From positions 49,891,298 to 49,955,297 of the forward strand of contig NC_089755.1 in the NCBI RefSeq assembly GCF_040412425.1: 64,000 nucleotides of DNA, written 5' to 3'. Of the stretch, positions 1 through 9,366 are shown piece by piece. Position 1 is the first letter of the stretch, and each line of letters opens with the position of its first letter. The position numbers were made by a program, and so were the translations under genes. Source of the stretch: Macrobrachium rosenbergii (lineage: Eukaryota > Arthropoda > Malacostraca > Decapoda > Palaemonidae). Under the pieces are notes generated by a model, which was not told where the DNA came from, made no database searches, and saw nothing but the letters and a program-made list of their open reading frames with translations.

Positions 1-769
1 AAGTACCCAAGCACAATTTGGTTTTTGTTTTGTGTACAGATATTACTGCAAGGAGTTTGTGTTCATATGGAAAACAAACCGTTTATGTTACATTGGAGCT
101 TTACCACGTCTGTGTCAAGGGTTATGATGATATCCTGTTCAGGTCAAAAGAGATTTCTTTAGTTCCTTTTCTTCTTGGCTTAGTGATACATACTTGCTGT
201 TTCCATTATGCAGAAAAAACTTGATTCTCTTTGGGAATAGTTCCCACATCTTGATAAAACATCCATTAGTAACAAGGTTCATATTATTGCTGCCATACTA
301 GTAGAGGACTAGATGGCTATGCATTTTTAAGTTTGGTATCACTGATGAATCCTCAGCAAGATTGATTTGCAGATATTTAGTCACCTAATGTACTGTGAAG
401 CTGTAACAGAGAAGACTAACCAAGAAGATAGAAAATAACATCTCACATTTAAATAAAAAGTCATTGTTGAAATAGCATAATCCCTGGAGAGTCTTTTGCC
501 GCAGTTGGTGCTTAGAACGAGATATTCCTCAGAAAAGGATATTAAAAATAGGGCCTCCTTTTTGCATCAGATTTTGTGGTTTAAGTCACAAACTCTAGGT
601 AGTGATAATTTCATGGCCCCGTTTGCTGTTGTGGGCTGACCATTTTTGACAGTTAATCAGGAAACGGTATCTTTCGAGGCACAGTTGAGGAAATGTAATT
701 ATACTTGAATGAATGAGTAGCCAGAAACCAAGATGTGCTTGACATCTTGGTTTAATCACTGAAACTCAC
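1..769. other. unannotated T-rich DNA
   Basis: No recognisable gene or repeat. A pyrimidine tract ending in AG near 40 followed by an open stretch to a CAG|GT near 139 looks exon-like, but no frame resembles a known protein, so it is not called. The composition (T-rich plus strand) fits intron or 3' UTR of a plus-strand transcript. Confidence 0.4.
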
Positions 770-970
770 CTTGCCATTGTAGACTATAAAAGCCACCTGG
801 GATGAAATTACCAGGGATTCTGGGTCATTACCTGAGCAGTATTTTTCCCTCTTGAAAATTTCATTGCTTGTCTGTTTCTTAAGGAAGATGTTGGGAGGTG
901 CCAACAACTTCTGCAACAGTTTGTCTGAGAGACATAGTGGATGGTTATTAGAGTAGGAGTTCATTTGGTC
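770..970 (-). CDS. candidate internal exon, unknown protein
   Basis: On the minus strand a 201-base segment (exactly 67 codons) is open in one frame, bounded upstream by a pyrimidine-rich acceptor (CTCACAAATGCAG) and downstream by a consensus donor (GGCAAG|GTGAGT). The predicted peptide is hydrophilic with mixed codon use and contains LSDKLLQKLLAPPNIF and KREKYCSG. No family was recognised. A second possible donor (CTCAG|GTAATG) lies inside near 837. Against the call: the surrounding DNA is T-rich on the plus strand, which would make minus-strand introns A-rich, and no neighbouring exon was found. It could be a chance open frame. Confidence 0.28.
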
Positions 971-2614
971 CTGCATTTGTGAGAGAATACATAGTTCTCG
1001 CACTAGTCAGAAAAACTAGTGTTTACAAGGTCTGCAGAGGCCTTATGGCTTAAGCAATTCGTGATGTTCAGGTTAGATGTGGACCAAGTTACTTTGACCA
1101 TATTAGATACCCCAAGATAAGATTAAAATTATGAATACCACATAACAGCATGATGGTGATATCTGGTTAAATGAGCATGGCAAATGAAGCTCATAGGAGG
1201 CAGCTACCTCCCTCCTAAATGGCAATTATGTATTGGTAAAGAGTAATAAGTTTGTTCTCGAAATGGACACAGGGTTTTCTGAAGCTTTATGAATCATAGT
1301 AGAATCTGTAGCTCCTTACAACACTTGTTTCTCAGCTAGAAATGACATTTGGTCTGCATGCAAGGTAAAGAATTGAGAACTTTTGGTGAAGGTTTTGCCA
1401 ACTGCTTCTAAGCCTACACGTAGAATCTGAGTTTTTAGTTTCTCCAGCCAGTTGTAAAATATCAGTGCAGATAATTAGTGCATCCTAGAAGGATTAAATT
1501 GGTATAGAGTTTTTTAATTTTTTTGAAGAAGAGTCACTTTTCTTAGTTCTAAATTTTACATTACCTTGTGTGTAACTCGGTTGTTTTGGTGGCTTAATTT
1601 TATGATTTTATAACTTAATATTTATGGGTAATTTTAAAGTTAGTTTATTCTTGAAGAAGTACATATGCATGTGCCCATAACTGTTCAAATTTTAAGTAAT
1701 GGATATACAAACCTGTCGCACTGTGCTGTCTTTTTGAAATTCATAATCATATTATAATTGTATGTGATTTTGGCTGCTCTTGCGGTGTAGTTCAGGTTTT
1801 CCATCCATTTACTTGTACGTGTTGGAAAAGACCTGAAGACTAAATGATTTTAATTTGATCATTGTTAAAGAGAACTTTTCAAAGTTGAAAGATAATTAAC
1901 TAAGTTGTGTAAAATTTCTTTTGACTCAAGTGTGGGTATGTCAGTGATGTTTTATTTTGTGTCTTCTTGGAAGATACATCTTTTAAATGCAAGATGGAAG
2001 AGATTAGTTACCATATGGGTATGGATTAGTGGTGTAAGTTAAGTTTGTGTGAATGAAAGCCAAGAAAATGCTTTTTATTTGTATTTTTAAGTGTCTAGTG
2101 CTAATGAAATGTAACATTATTAGTGTAGTAGGTGAAGATTTGGTTAAGGAGTGAGGTAGCATTAGCTTATGTATATTTTTGACATTCTGGAACAAAAATT
2201 TGTAACATGATTCTGTTTTAGATACAGTACTGTAATTGATTTTCATGAGTTTTGCTGGTGGATAAGAGTTTTTTATGTCATTGTGAAAGGCAGTTTTTGA
2301 CTTTGTGTAGTATGGGAAGGTATCATCAGAGTTGGGATTCCCTTGTTAGGTAAGAGTTGTAATGATTGTTGTAAGGAGAGCAAAATGCAATTTGGGCATA
2401 TATAGCACAGCTGAAATCTGAGAATATGGTGCCAAGTACACATTCAAATTTTTTAGATGAAATTTCAAAATTCAAAAATGTGTATTTTTGAGTAAGGGAG
2501 ATTGACTGGACAAATTAGACAAAGTGATAGGGTTTACTTCAGGGAGCAGTGTAACAGCGCAGAAAGGTTAGTAAAACGGTATTTTCTTGAAAGCCAGGGC
2601 ACTGTAATCTAAAG

Positions 2615-2615
<1 letters not shown>
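971..2615. other. unannotated AT-rich DNA
   Basis: Long T-rich intron-like sequence. No open frame, repeat unit or RNA gene was recognised on either strand. Confidence 0.4.

Positions 2616-2702
<87 letters not shown>
2616..2702. repeat. (ATT)n microsatellite
   Basis: About 29 uninterrupted ATT units, ending 26 bases before the left end of the DIRS element. Confidence 0.97.
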
Positions 2703-2704
<2 letters not shown>

Positions 2705-2741
2705 GACCACAGACAAAGCAAAAAGATATTTTGTTCATGCA

Positions 2742-2897
2742 ACTTACCTGTCAGATATATATATAGCTGTATTCTCCGAAGTCCGACAGAATTCCAAAAA
2801 CTTGCGGCACACGCAGTGGGGCCAGGTGGTTAATACCCATTCCCGCCGCTGGGAGGCGGGTATCAGGAACCATTCCCATTTTCTATTCAGATTTTCT
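2742..2897 (+). repeat. DIRS left inverted terminal repeat
   Basis: About 156 bases that match the reverse complement of 9173-9327 almost perfectly. The visible difference is CTGTCAG on the left where the right end has the complement of CTGGCAG. The sequences outside this shared core differ at the two ends, as in other DIRS elements. Confidence 0.92.
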
Positions 2898-3835
2898 CTG
2901 TCGCCGGTACTGTCAACAACTGTTTTCAGTACCTCCGTCTTTGGATTTCGTAAACTCGTTATTTTCCACTTAAGTATTCTATTTGACTTTTGGTTTTGTC
3001 TTTGGATTGTGGATTGGCATACGCTTTTGTGGAATTTGCTTTTGATTGCTCTTTGGATGATGTCTGGATCTAGTTATGCTAGCTTCAGAGTATGTTGTGT
3101 GAATGAGTTTAAGGTGAGGCTACCAAAAGTTTCGGTAGATCCTCACTTTATATGCATGAGTGTAGGGGCAGGTTTGCTTGATAAATGATCGCTTACTTTG
3201 CCTCCCACCCTGCTAATTTATTAGTTCAGGATTTCATTCTCGCACTAATAGTGCTCCTTTTTGCATCTGGAAGATGGCTAACAAATATTATCTATTGCGA
3301 AGGTGCATAGTTTGAGCGAGTCAAGCGATAATAAAGAAGAAACAATAGTAACGCTGGGTCAGTCAAAGTGCACGTCGTGAAAACGGACTCGTAAGGCGGA
3401 CGCTGAAGAGGATATGTCCAATAAAGTTTTCGTAACTATGTTGTTACAACAAAATCAAACACTTATGGAGTTATTAAAGGAAATGTAAGGTTTGTTTTTG
3501 GAGATAGTCTACCGAGAGCAGCGGGACTAGAGTGACGTCACGTAGGCAAATGGCTGCCTCCTAGTAAAAAGTAAACAAACGCTTTCGCGAGTTCAAAGTA
3601 GCACGGTAAACGTTAAAGATGCCATAATTTACTCAGGACGGTTTCAAACATTAGTTTTAGTCAGGGTGAGGAGATAACCTACCATAATTTTAGTTAAATC
3701 GACGAGAATAGGTTTTATCTCGCCTAGACCGATTTAAATCTTCCTGCCTAACGTAGGCGAGCCAAATTCTAGTACTCGTAGGCTAAGCGGGAGTTGAGAC
3801 TTCCCAAGTAGGTAGCCTATTTCACAATATATTGA
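2898..3835 (+). other. DIRS 5' leader
   Basis: Lies between the left terminal repeat and the gag-like frame. An open stretch runs across 2802-3188, mostly leader and terminal repeat, with no recognisable domain. The last in-frame stop before gag is the TGA at 3833-3835. Confidence 0.5.
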
Positions 3836-3917
3836 CTGGGGGGCCTTTCTGTCAAGCATGCTTCGTCTCCCAGTCGTGCTCACCGCTCGCTGGATCGCCA
3901 TCGTGACGCTCTGCTGC

Positions 3918-4775
3918 AGCGTGACGCTCCGCAAGCAGCTATCCTGGACGCTTCTGTAGCTGCTCGTCAGGACGCTCCTCTCGCTGCCGTGCAGGACGCT
4001 CGGCTGGACCACCAGCGTGACGCTCCGCAAGCAGCTATCCTGGACGCTTCTGTAGCTGCTCGTCAGGACGCTCCTCTCGCTGCCGTGCAGGACGCTCGGC
4101 TGGACCACCAGCGTGACGCTCCGCAAGCAGCTATCCTGGACGCTTCTGTAGCTGCTCGTCAGGACGCTCCTCTCGCTGCCGTGCAGGACGCTCGGCTGGA
4201 CCACCAGCGTGACGCTCCTCAAGCAGCTATCCTGGACGCTTCTGTAGCTGCTCGTCAGGACGCTCCTCTCGCTGCCGTGCAGGACGCTCGGCTGGACCAC
4301 CAGCGTGACGCTCCGCAAGCAGCTATCCTGGACGCTTCTGTAGCTGCTCGTCAGGGCGCTCCTCTCGCTGCCGTGCAGGGCGCTCGGCTGGACCGTCATC
4401 GTGGCGCTCCGCAAGCAGCTATCCTGGGCGCTTCTGTAGCTGGACAGGGCGCCCTCTCGCTGCCGCAGGGCGCTCGGCTGGACCACCAGCGTGACGCTCC
4501 GCAAGCAGCTATCCTGGGCGCTTCTGTAGCTGCTCGTCAGGGCGCTCCTCTCGCTGCCGTGCAGGGCGCTCGGCTGGACCGCCATCGTGACGCTCCGCAA
4601 GCAGCTATCCTGGGCGCTTCTGTAGCTGCTCGTCAGGGCGCTCCTCTCGCTGCCGTGCAGGGCGCCGGCTGGACCACCAGCGTGGCGCTCGTGCAGCTAT
4701 CCTGGGCGCTTCTGATGCTGACTCGTCAGGGCGCTCCTCTCGCTGCCGTGCAGGCGGTTGGACTCATCGTGACGC
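3918..4775 (+). repeat. 96-bp tandem repeat in DIRS gag
   Basis: About nine copies of a 96-base unit, equal to 32 codons. Each protein unit contains DAPQAAILDAS, ARQDAPLAAV and QDARLDHQR, built from a shorter DA-(P/S/R) motif of 8-12 residues. The first four units use GAC (Asp) where most later ones use GGC (Gly), so units amplified in at least two blocks. The last units carry indels that break the frame. The opposite strand is also open for 288 codons, which is a by-product of the repeat. Confidence 0.95.
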
Positions 4776-5582
4776 TCCGCAAGCAATCAAGGACGCTCGG
4801 AGGACTCTCGGAGGACGCCTCTTGCTCAGTGACGCTTCAGAGCAAAGTCTGCGGGGAAGCCCCATCTGCGTGTTGGACCGCAAGGCTTTCGTTTCTCCCA
4901 TTGAAGAGGGAGAAGTCTCTTGTGAGTCGGAGCCTGCAGTCCTTGAGCAGCCTCCCCCTTCCTCGTCTACGGACTACCAGGTGTTAGCCGGCCTTTCTTA
5001 AGGACTTGTTTGGCGACAAGTTTCAAACCCTCGGCCACACTCTCCTCCTTCGCAGTTTGCTTCGTCCTAGACGAGGAGAGCGCCAGGGTTTGTCAAGATG
5101 ACTTCGTCTCTGGCGACGAAGAAGGCCTTCAAGAAGGTTAACACCTGGATGGAGGAAGGAAGACCCAAGGCAAGACTTCTTTTGCCCTGCCTCCGTCCAA
5201 GCTGAGCGGCAAGGCAGGTATGTGGTAAGAGACCGGGGAGGACGTCGGCTCAAGAGTTCCTTCGTTGTCCCAGGGAGACTTCGCTAGCTTGGTCGACGCG
5301 CCTAGAAGGTCCCTCCTGTCGGCTGCCAAAGTGTCCTGGACTATGTCGGAGACGGATCACCATTTGAAAGGACTGTTTCGAACCATGGAGGTCTTCAATT
5401 TCCTGGACTGGTGTTTGGGGGCTCTAGACGTCAGGATTAGGAGTCCCGACTCGATCTGCCTGGGGGAGCTGTCCAGCGTGTTGAACTGCATGGACAAGGC
5501 AGTCAGGGATGGCTCGGAGGAACTGGCTTCCCTCTTTTGTACGGGCCTCTTGAAGAAGAGGGCCTTGTACTGTAACTTTACA

Positions 5583-5730
5583 GCCTATGGCCCTACCAGC
5601 CAACGGCCATACCACGTTGAAAGCACCGCTTCTCGTGCGATCAGCGAAGTTAAGCAACGTTGGGTCTGGTCAGTACTTGGATGGGTGACCGCCTGGGAAC
5701 ACCAGATGCCTTTGGCGTCATACTTTTGCA
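5583..5730 (+). pseudogene. 5S rRNA-derived insertion in DIRS gag
   Basis: Bases 5599-5716 (118 nt) match eukaryotic 5S rRNA end to end. The 5' end is GCCAACGGCCATACCACG, the internal promoter A-box region reads GAAGTTAAGCAACG, and the C-box region reads TACTTGGATGGGTGACCGCC followed by TGGGAA. The terminal stem can still pair GCCAA with TTGGC. Bases 5583-5598 (GCCTATGGCCCTACCA) repeat the first 16 bases of 5S with 13 of 16 matching, so the head is duplicated. Possible imperfect target duplications flank it (AACTTTACA at 5574-5582, ACTTTTGCA at 5722-5730). Removing 148 bases restores the frame relation of gag across the site (148 = 3n+1). The promoter elements look intact, but there is no T-run immediately downstream. 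Transcription is not shown; a transposed pseudogene is the most likely reading. Confidence 0.85.
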
Positions 5731-5927
5731 AAGTCAGTTTCTCCATCGCAGAGGGCTTTGCTGTTCTCCCCGTTTTCGAGCCATCTCTTCCCCCCAGTCC
5801 TTGTTCAAGGATCTCTCCTCCAGCTTGAAGGAGGCCACTCAAGACCTCTTGGCCCACTCGTCAAGACGCCCGGCAGTCCCTTTGATGTCGTTGTCAGGTC
5901 AGACCTCCAGGAAGTAGAAGCCCTTTC

Positions 5928-7322
5928 GTGGAGGAGCTTCTTCCTCGAGATCTTCTCCCCGAGGTAGAGGTCTTTTCAGAGGCGGAGCCCCACCTAAATC
6001 TTGGGGCAGGAAGTGATTTGCAGCGCCTCCAGACACCTGTAGGAGCCAGGCTTCTTTCGTTTGCGAGAGCCTGGAGAGCAAGAGGGGCAGACACCTGGTC
6101 CCTTGAAGTTATCGAGAGAGGATACAAGATCCCCTTTCTCGACTCACCACTTCTGTGCACGTCGCCCAGGGATCTGTCTTCCTCATTCCATCAAGAGAAG
6201 CAACAGATCCTTTTCGAGCTATTAGAGCAAATGCTCGAGAAAGAGCTGTGGAGCAAGTCCTGGAGCTGGACTCCCCAGGATTCTACAACCGACTGTTCCT
6301 AGTTCCGAAGCAGTCGGGAGGATTGAGACCAGTCCTTGATGTCAGTAGACTGAACCGCTTCATGGTGAAGGAGAAGTTCACGATGGAGACGTCCCAGTCT
6401 GTTTTAGGAGCTTTAAGACCAGGAGATTCGATGGTCGCTCTGGACTTACAGGACGCTTACTTTCACGTTCCCATACATCCCCAGTCGAGGAAGTATTTGA
6501 GGTTTGTACTAGGGGGACGAGTGTTTCAATGCAGAGCTCTTTGCTTCGGGCTAAGCACAGCTCCCATGATCTTCACGATTATCATGAGAAATGTGGCGAG
6601 ATGGCTTCACTTGGCGGGTATTCGTATCTCGCTTTACCTGGCCGATTGGCTCGTCCGAGCCTCTTCACAGTCAAGGTGTCTGGAGGACCTGAATGCGAAT
6701 TTAGAGTTGACAAAGTCCCTAGGACTTCTTGTGAACGAAGAAAAGTCCCATCTGATCCCGACGCAGTCCATCGTCTATCTGGGGATTCAGATGGATTCAG
6801 TGGCTTTTCAAGCTTTTCCATCCCAGGAACGTCAGTAGCAAGTCTCATCCTTCCTAGGGAAGGAAATATGCTCGGTGAGGGAATGGACGAGTTTGCTGGG
6901 GACCATTTCCTCTCTGGAGAAGTTTGTTTCCCTGGGAAGACTTCTTCTCAGGCCGCTCCAGTTTTTCCTGGCGGAAAACTGAATAGACAAGGAGAATCTA
7001 GAGGAGATCGTACAAGTAAATTCAGACAACTCCACAGCCCTGGCATACCTCAAGAAACAGGGAGGAACTCGTTCCCGGTCCCTGTTCGCCCTGGCGAAGG
7101 AGATCCTGCTTTGGGCCCTTGCGCGGGGGATCACGATCCTTACGAGGTTCGTTGCAGAATATCCGCGCGGACCTTCTCGGTCGACAGCGGCAGCTTCTAC
7201 CGACCGAGTGGACCCTTCACGAGGAAGTATGTCAGGAGCTGTGGAGGTTATGGGGACGTCCCTGGGTAGATCTGCTCAGGCAGCCCCATTTCGAAAGGTA
7301 CCTCAAAACTTCCCCGCTCTGA
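5928..7322 (+). pseudogene. DIRS reverse transcriptase-RNase H, broken
   Basis: The polymerase region starts in one frame at 5928 and shifts near 6245 into the frame holding the RT core: FYNRLFLVPKQSGGLRPVLD, then VALDLQDAYFHVPIHP, then LCFGLSTAPMIFT, then the active-site block LYLADWL (6632-6652). DIRS RTs normally carry two Asp in this Y-x-D-D motif; here the first is Ala (GCC at 6641-6643), so catalysis should be lost. NEEKSHLIPTQSIVYLG follows. In-frame stops occur at 6836-6838 and 6980-6982. RNase H follows in the same frame with VNSDNSTALAYLKKQGGTRS (about 7013-7072). After a frame change near 7155 comes the conserved end RADLLGRQRQLLPTEWTLHE and ELWRLWGRPWVDLL. Confidence 0.92.
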
Positions 7323-7329
7323 GTCTAAC

Positions 7330-8081
7330 TGCATTCAGACTATCAGCCGACAACAAGGATCTTCACGATCTCTTGAGATCCTTTGAGACTGTCAAGGTAC
7401 CTCATTCCAGGACGCCTCCCTGGAACCTGGATGTCGTCCTAAATTTTTTTATGTCAAATACCTTCGAGCCTCTTTCTTCGGCGTCTCAAGAATGTGACAA
7501 GGAAGGTTTTTTTCCTAACTGCTCTGGCTACGGCGAAGAGAGTTAGTGAACTTCAGGCTATCAATAATCATGTAGGTTTTAGAGGCCATAATGCAGTATG
7601 TTCTCTAAGCCGTATGTTCTTGCTAAAACGAGAACCCGTCTACCCCTTGGCCCAGGACCTTCGAGATTAAGGGTATGACGGAAATTCTCGGACATGAACC
7701 AGAAAGAGTCATGTGTCCTGTCAGGGCTCTCAAATTTTATTTGCAGAAGACTCGGGAAAGTCGAGGTCCTTCGGACAGTCTGTGGTGCTCTGTCAAGAGG
7801 CCGGATTTGCCTCTTTCTAAGAATGCACTGGCGTTCTTTTTTAGAAGCACCATTTTAGACGAACTTTCCGACGTTCAAGATAGTGACTTGAGTCTTTTGA
7901 AGTTAAGGCTCACGAAGTTAGAGCCATTGAAACCTCGGTGGCTTTCCAGAAGAACATGTCCCTTTGCGATCTTCTGGGTACCACCTTCTGGCGAAGCAAT
8001 TCGGTGTTCGCTTCACATTACTTGCGGGACGTGAAGACGACATACGAAGACTGCTATTCGCTAGGACCATACGTTTCCGCA
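7330..8081 (+). pseudogene. DIRS tyrosine recombinase, broken
   Basis: Fragments in three frames make up a DIRS-type tyrosine recombinase. The N-terminal part has LHDLLRSFETVKVP and PPWNLDVVLNFFMSNTFEPL. After a frame change near 7480 comes FFLTALATAKRVSELQAI, which contains the first catalytic Arg (RVSEL). A stop near 7670 and another shift lead to VMCPVRALKFYLQKTRESRG, and then in a third frame the HxxR box (HEVR, 7911-7922) and the C-terminal FASHYLRD with the nucleophilic Tyr at 8019-8021. All catalytic positions seen are conserved although the frame is lost, so decay is recent or the element was mobilised in trans. The recombinase inserts the circular DNA intermediate in DIRS elements. 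Confidence 0.88.
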
Positions 8082-8094
8082 CTCCAGATCGGCC

Positions 8095-8953
8095 CCATAA
8101 CACTTCTAGGCCTGGACCTCTGTCGGACTCCCAGGACCAGGGAGAGGGCAAGTCGAAAGCCACAGGAGGGTTACGGGGGCTTCCCACCGATCTGGCGTCC
8201 CTTCGGCAGGACCTGTGGTCGCTTCTGCAGACACAGTGTTGCGGGCAGGGAGCGATACTCATCCTATCCTTTAGAGGTTAGGAAGTATATTTTAATCTTG
8301 ATTTTGTTTTTTTACGTCAGATCGGTCCCATAACGCTTCTAGGCCTGGACCTCTGTCGGACTCCCAGGACCAGGGAGAGGGCATGTCGAAAGCCGCAAGA
8401 GGGTTACGGGGGCTTCCCCCGATCTGGCTTCCCTTCGGCAGGACCTGTTGACGCTCTAGGTCAGGTGGTTGGTCGTTGCTCCTTTTGCCCTCACAGTATG
8501 GCCTTATGATCTAGTCCCATTGTGGTCACGCCCCTGTGGACAGATCATCTAGAACTCACCAGCTATATAGGTCACTACCTTGCTGGAGACTCTAGTAAAG
8601 CAGAAGCAGGCTTGGGTGACAGTAATCACGAAGTCAGCTATGCTAACATAGGCCTGGACCTCTGTCGGACTCCCAGGACCAGGAGAGGGCATGTCGAAAG
8701 CTGTAAGTTGGTTACGGGACTTCCCACCGATCTGGCGTCCTTCGCAGGTCCTGTTGATGCTCTCGGTCAGGTGGTTGGTCGTTGCTCCTTTTGCTCTCAC
8801 AGTATGGTCTTATGATCTAGTCCCATTGTGGTCATGCCCCCGTGGACAGATCATCTAGAACTCACCAGCTATATAGGTCACTACCTTACTGGAGACTGTT
8901 GTAAAGCAGAAGCAGGCTTCGGTGACTGTAATCACGAAGTCAGCTATGCTAAA
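8095..8953 (+). repeat. tandem repeat in DIRS 3' region
   Basis: A unit starting TAGGCCTGGACCTCTGTCGG occurs at about 8106, 8338 and 8647. The second and third copies are full units of about 309 bases; the first is truncated to about 232 because its second half differs. The units contain no coding signal. The array sits between the recombinase and the internal complementary region. Confidence 0.92.
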
Positions 8954-9039
8954 AAGTAAGGAACCAAGGCGTCAATCGCCTACATATTTTTGTTTCCTAA
9001 ATCCTATTCTGTCTCTTCCCACCTCCAATGGTGGGATTC

Positions 9040-9132
9040 AGCTATATATCTGACAGGTAAGTTGCATGAACAAAATGATATTTTAATGATAAAATAAAGT
9101 TTGTTCATACTTACCTGGCAGATATATATAAT
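9040..9132 (+). repeat. DIRS internal complementary region
   Basis: 9042-9073 is the reverse complement of the left end (about 2733-2765), including the ACTTACCTGTCAG variant. 9075-9132 is the reverse complement of the right end (9308-9366), including the ACTTACCTGGCAG variant. The two are joined head to tail, which mirrors the circle junction of the element. Confidence 0.9.
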
Positions 9133-9172
9133 CATAGTGCCCACCCTCCTCCCCTCAGGAGACAGTGGCACT

Positions 9173-9327
9173 AGAAAATCTGAATAGAAAATGGGAATGG
9201 TTCCTGATACCCGCCTCCCAGCGGCGGGAATGGGTATTAACCACCTGGCCCCACTGCGTGTGCCGCAAGTTTTTGGAATTCTGTCGGACTTCGGAGAATA
9301 CAGCTATATATATATCTGCCAGGTAAG
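9173..9327 (-). repeat. DIRS right inverted terminal repeat
   Basis: Reverse complement of 2742-2897. Its outer end CTGCCAGGTAAGTAT (9316-9330) has a consensus splice-donor motif facing out of the element. Confidence 0.92.
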
Positions 9328-9366
9328 TATGAACAAACTTTATTTTATCATTAAAATATCATTTTG

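Larger units (their letters stand above)
3836..6016 (+). pseudogene. DIRS gag-like ORF1, broken
   Basis: The frame opens after a stop at 3833-3835 and soon enters the 32-residue repeat array. A one-base deletion near 4665 shifts the frame. Downstream the gag-type sequence continues in other frames, including an acidic stretch with IEEGEVS near 4900 and a conserved block from 5265 (SQGDFASLVDAPRRSLLS) to about 5582. There a 148-base 5S rRNA-derived insertion shifts the frame by one. Beyond it the frame resumes with KSVSPSQ at 5731, shifts again near 5790, passes an in-frame stop near 5915, and ends at a TGA at 6014-6016 in a basic Arg/Gly-rich tail (GRGLFRGGAPPKSWGRK) typical of nucleic-acid-binding Gag C-termini. 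The end overlaps the start of the polymerase frame. Gag identity rests on position and these features. Confidence 0.7.
2729..9366 (+). mobile_element. DIRS retrotransposon, decayed, full length
   Basis: A 6.6-kb element with the architecture of DIRS retrotransposons. Inverted terminal repeats (2742-2897 and 9173-9327) flank gag-like, reverse transcriptase/RNase H and tyrosine recombinase coding remnants in plus orientation. Just inside the right repeat is an internal complementary region (9040-9132) whose first half is the reverse complement of the left end and whose second half is the reverse complement of the right end. That is how DIRS elements rebuild full ends through a circular intermediate (family knowledge). 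ATTTTG occurs at both boundaries (2728-2733 and 9361-9366) and there is no target duplication, as expected for recombinase-mediated integration. Every coding region has stops or frameshifts, and gag is broken by a 5S rRNA-derived insertion, so this copy is inactive. Conserved residues are listed under each part. Confidence 0.9.

Noticed and set aside
3734..4600. 288-codon open frame on the minus strand, Ser/Arg-rich repeats
   Set aside because: It is the antisense of the 96-bp gag repeat. A repeat whose period is a multiple of three stays open on both strands.
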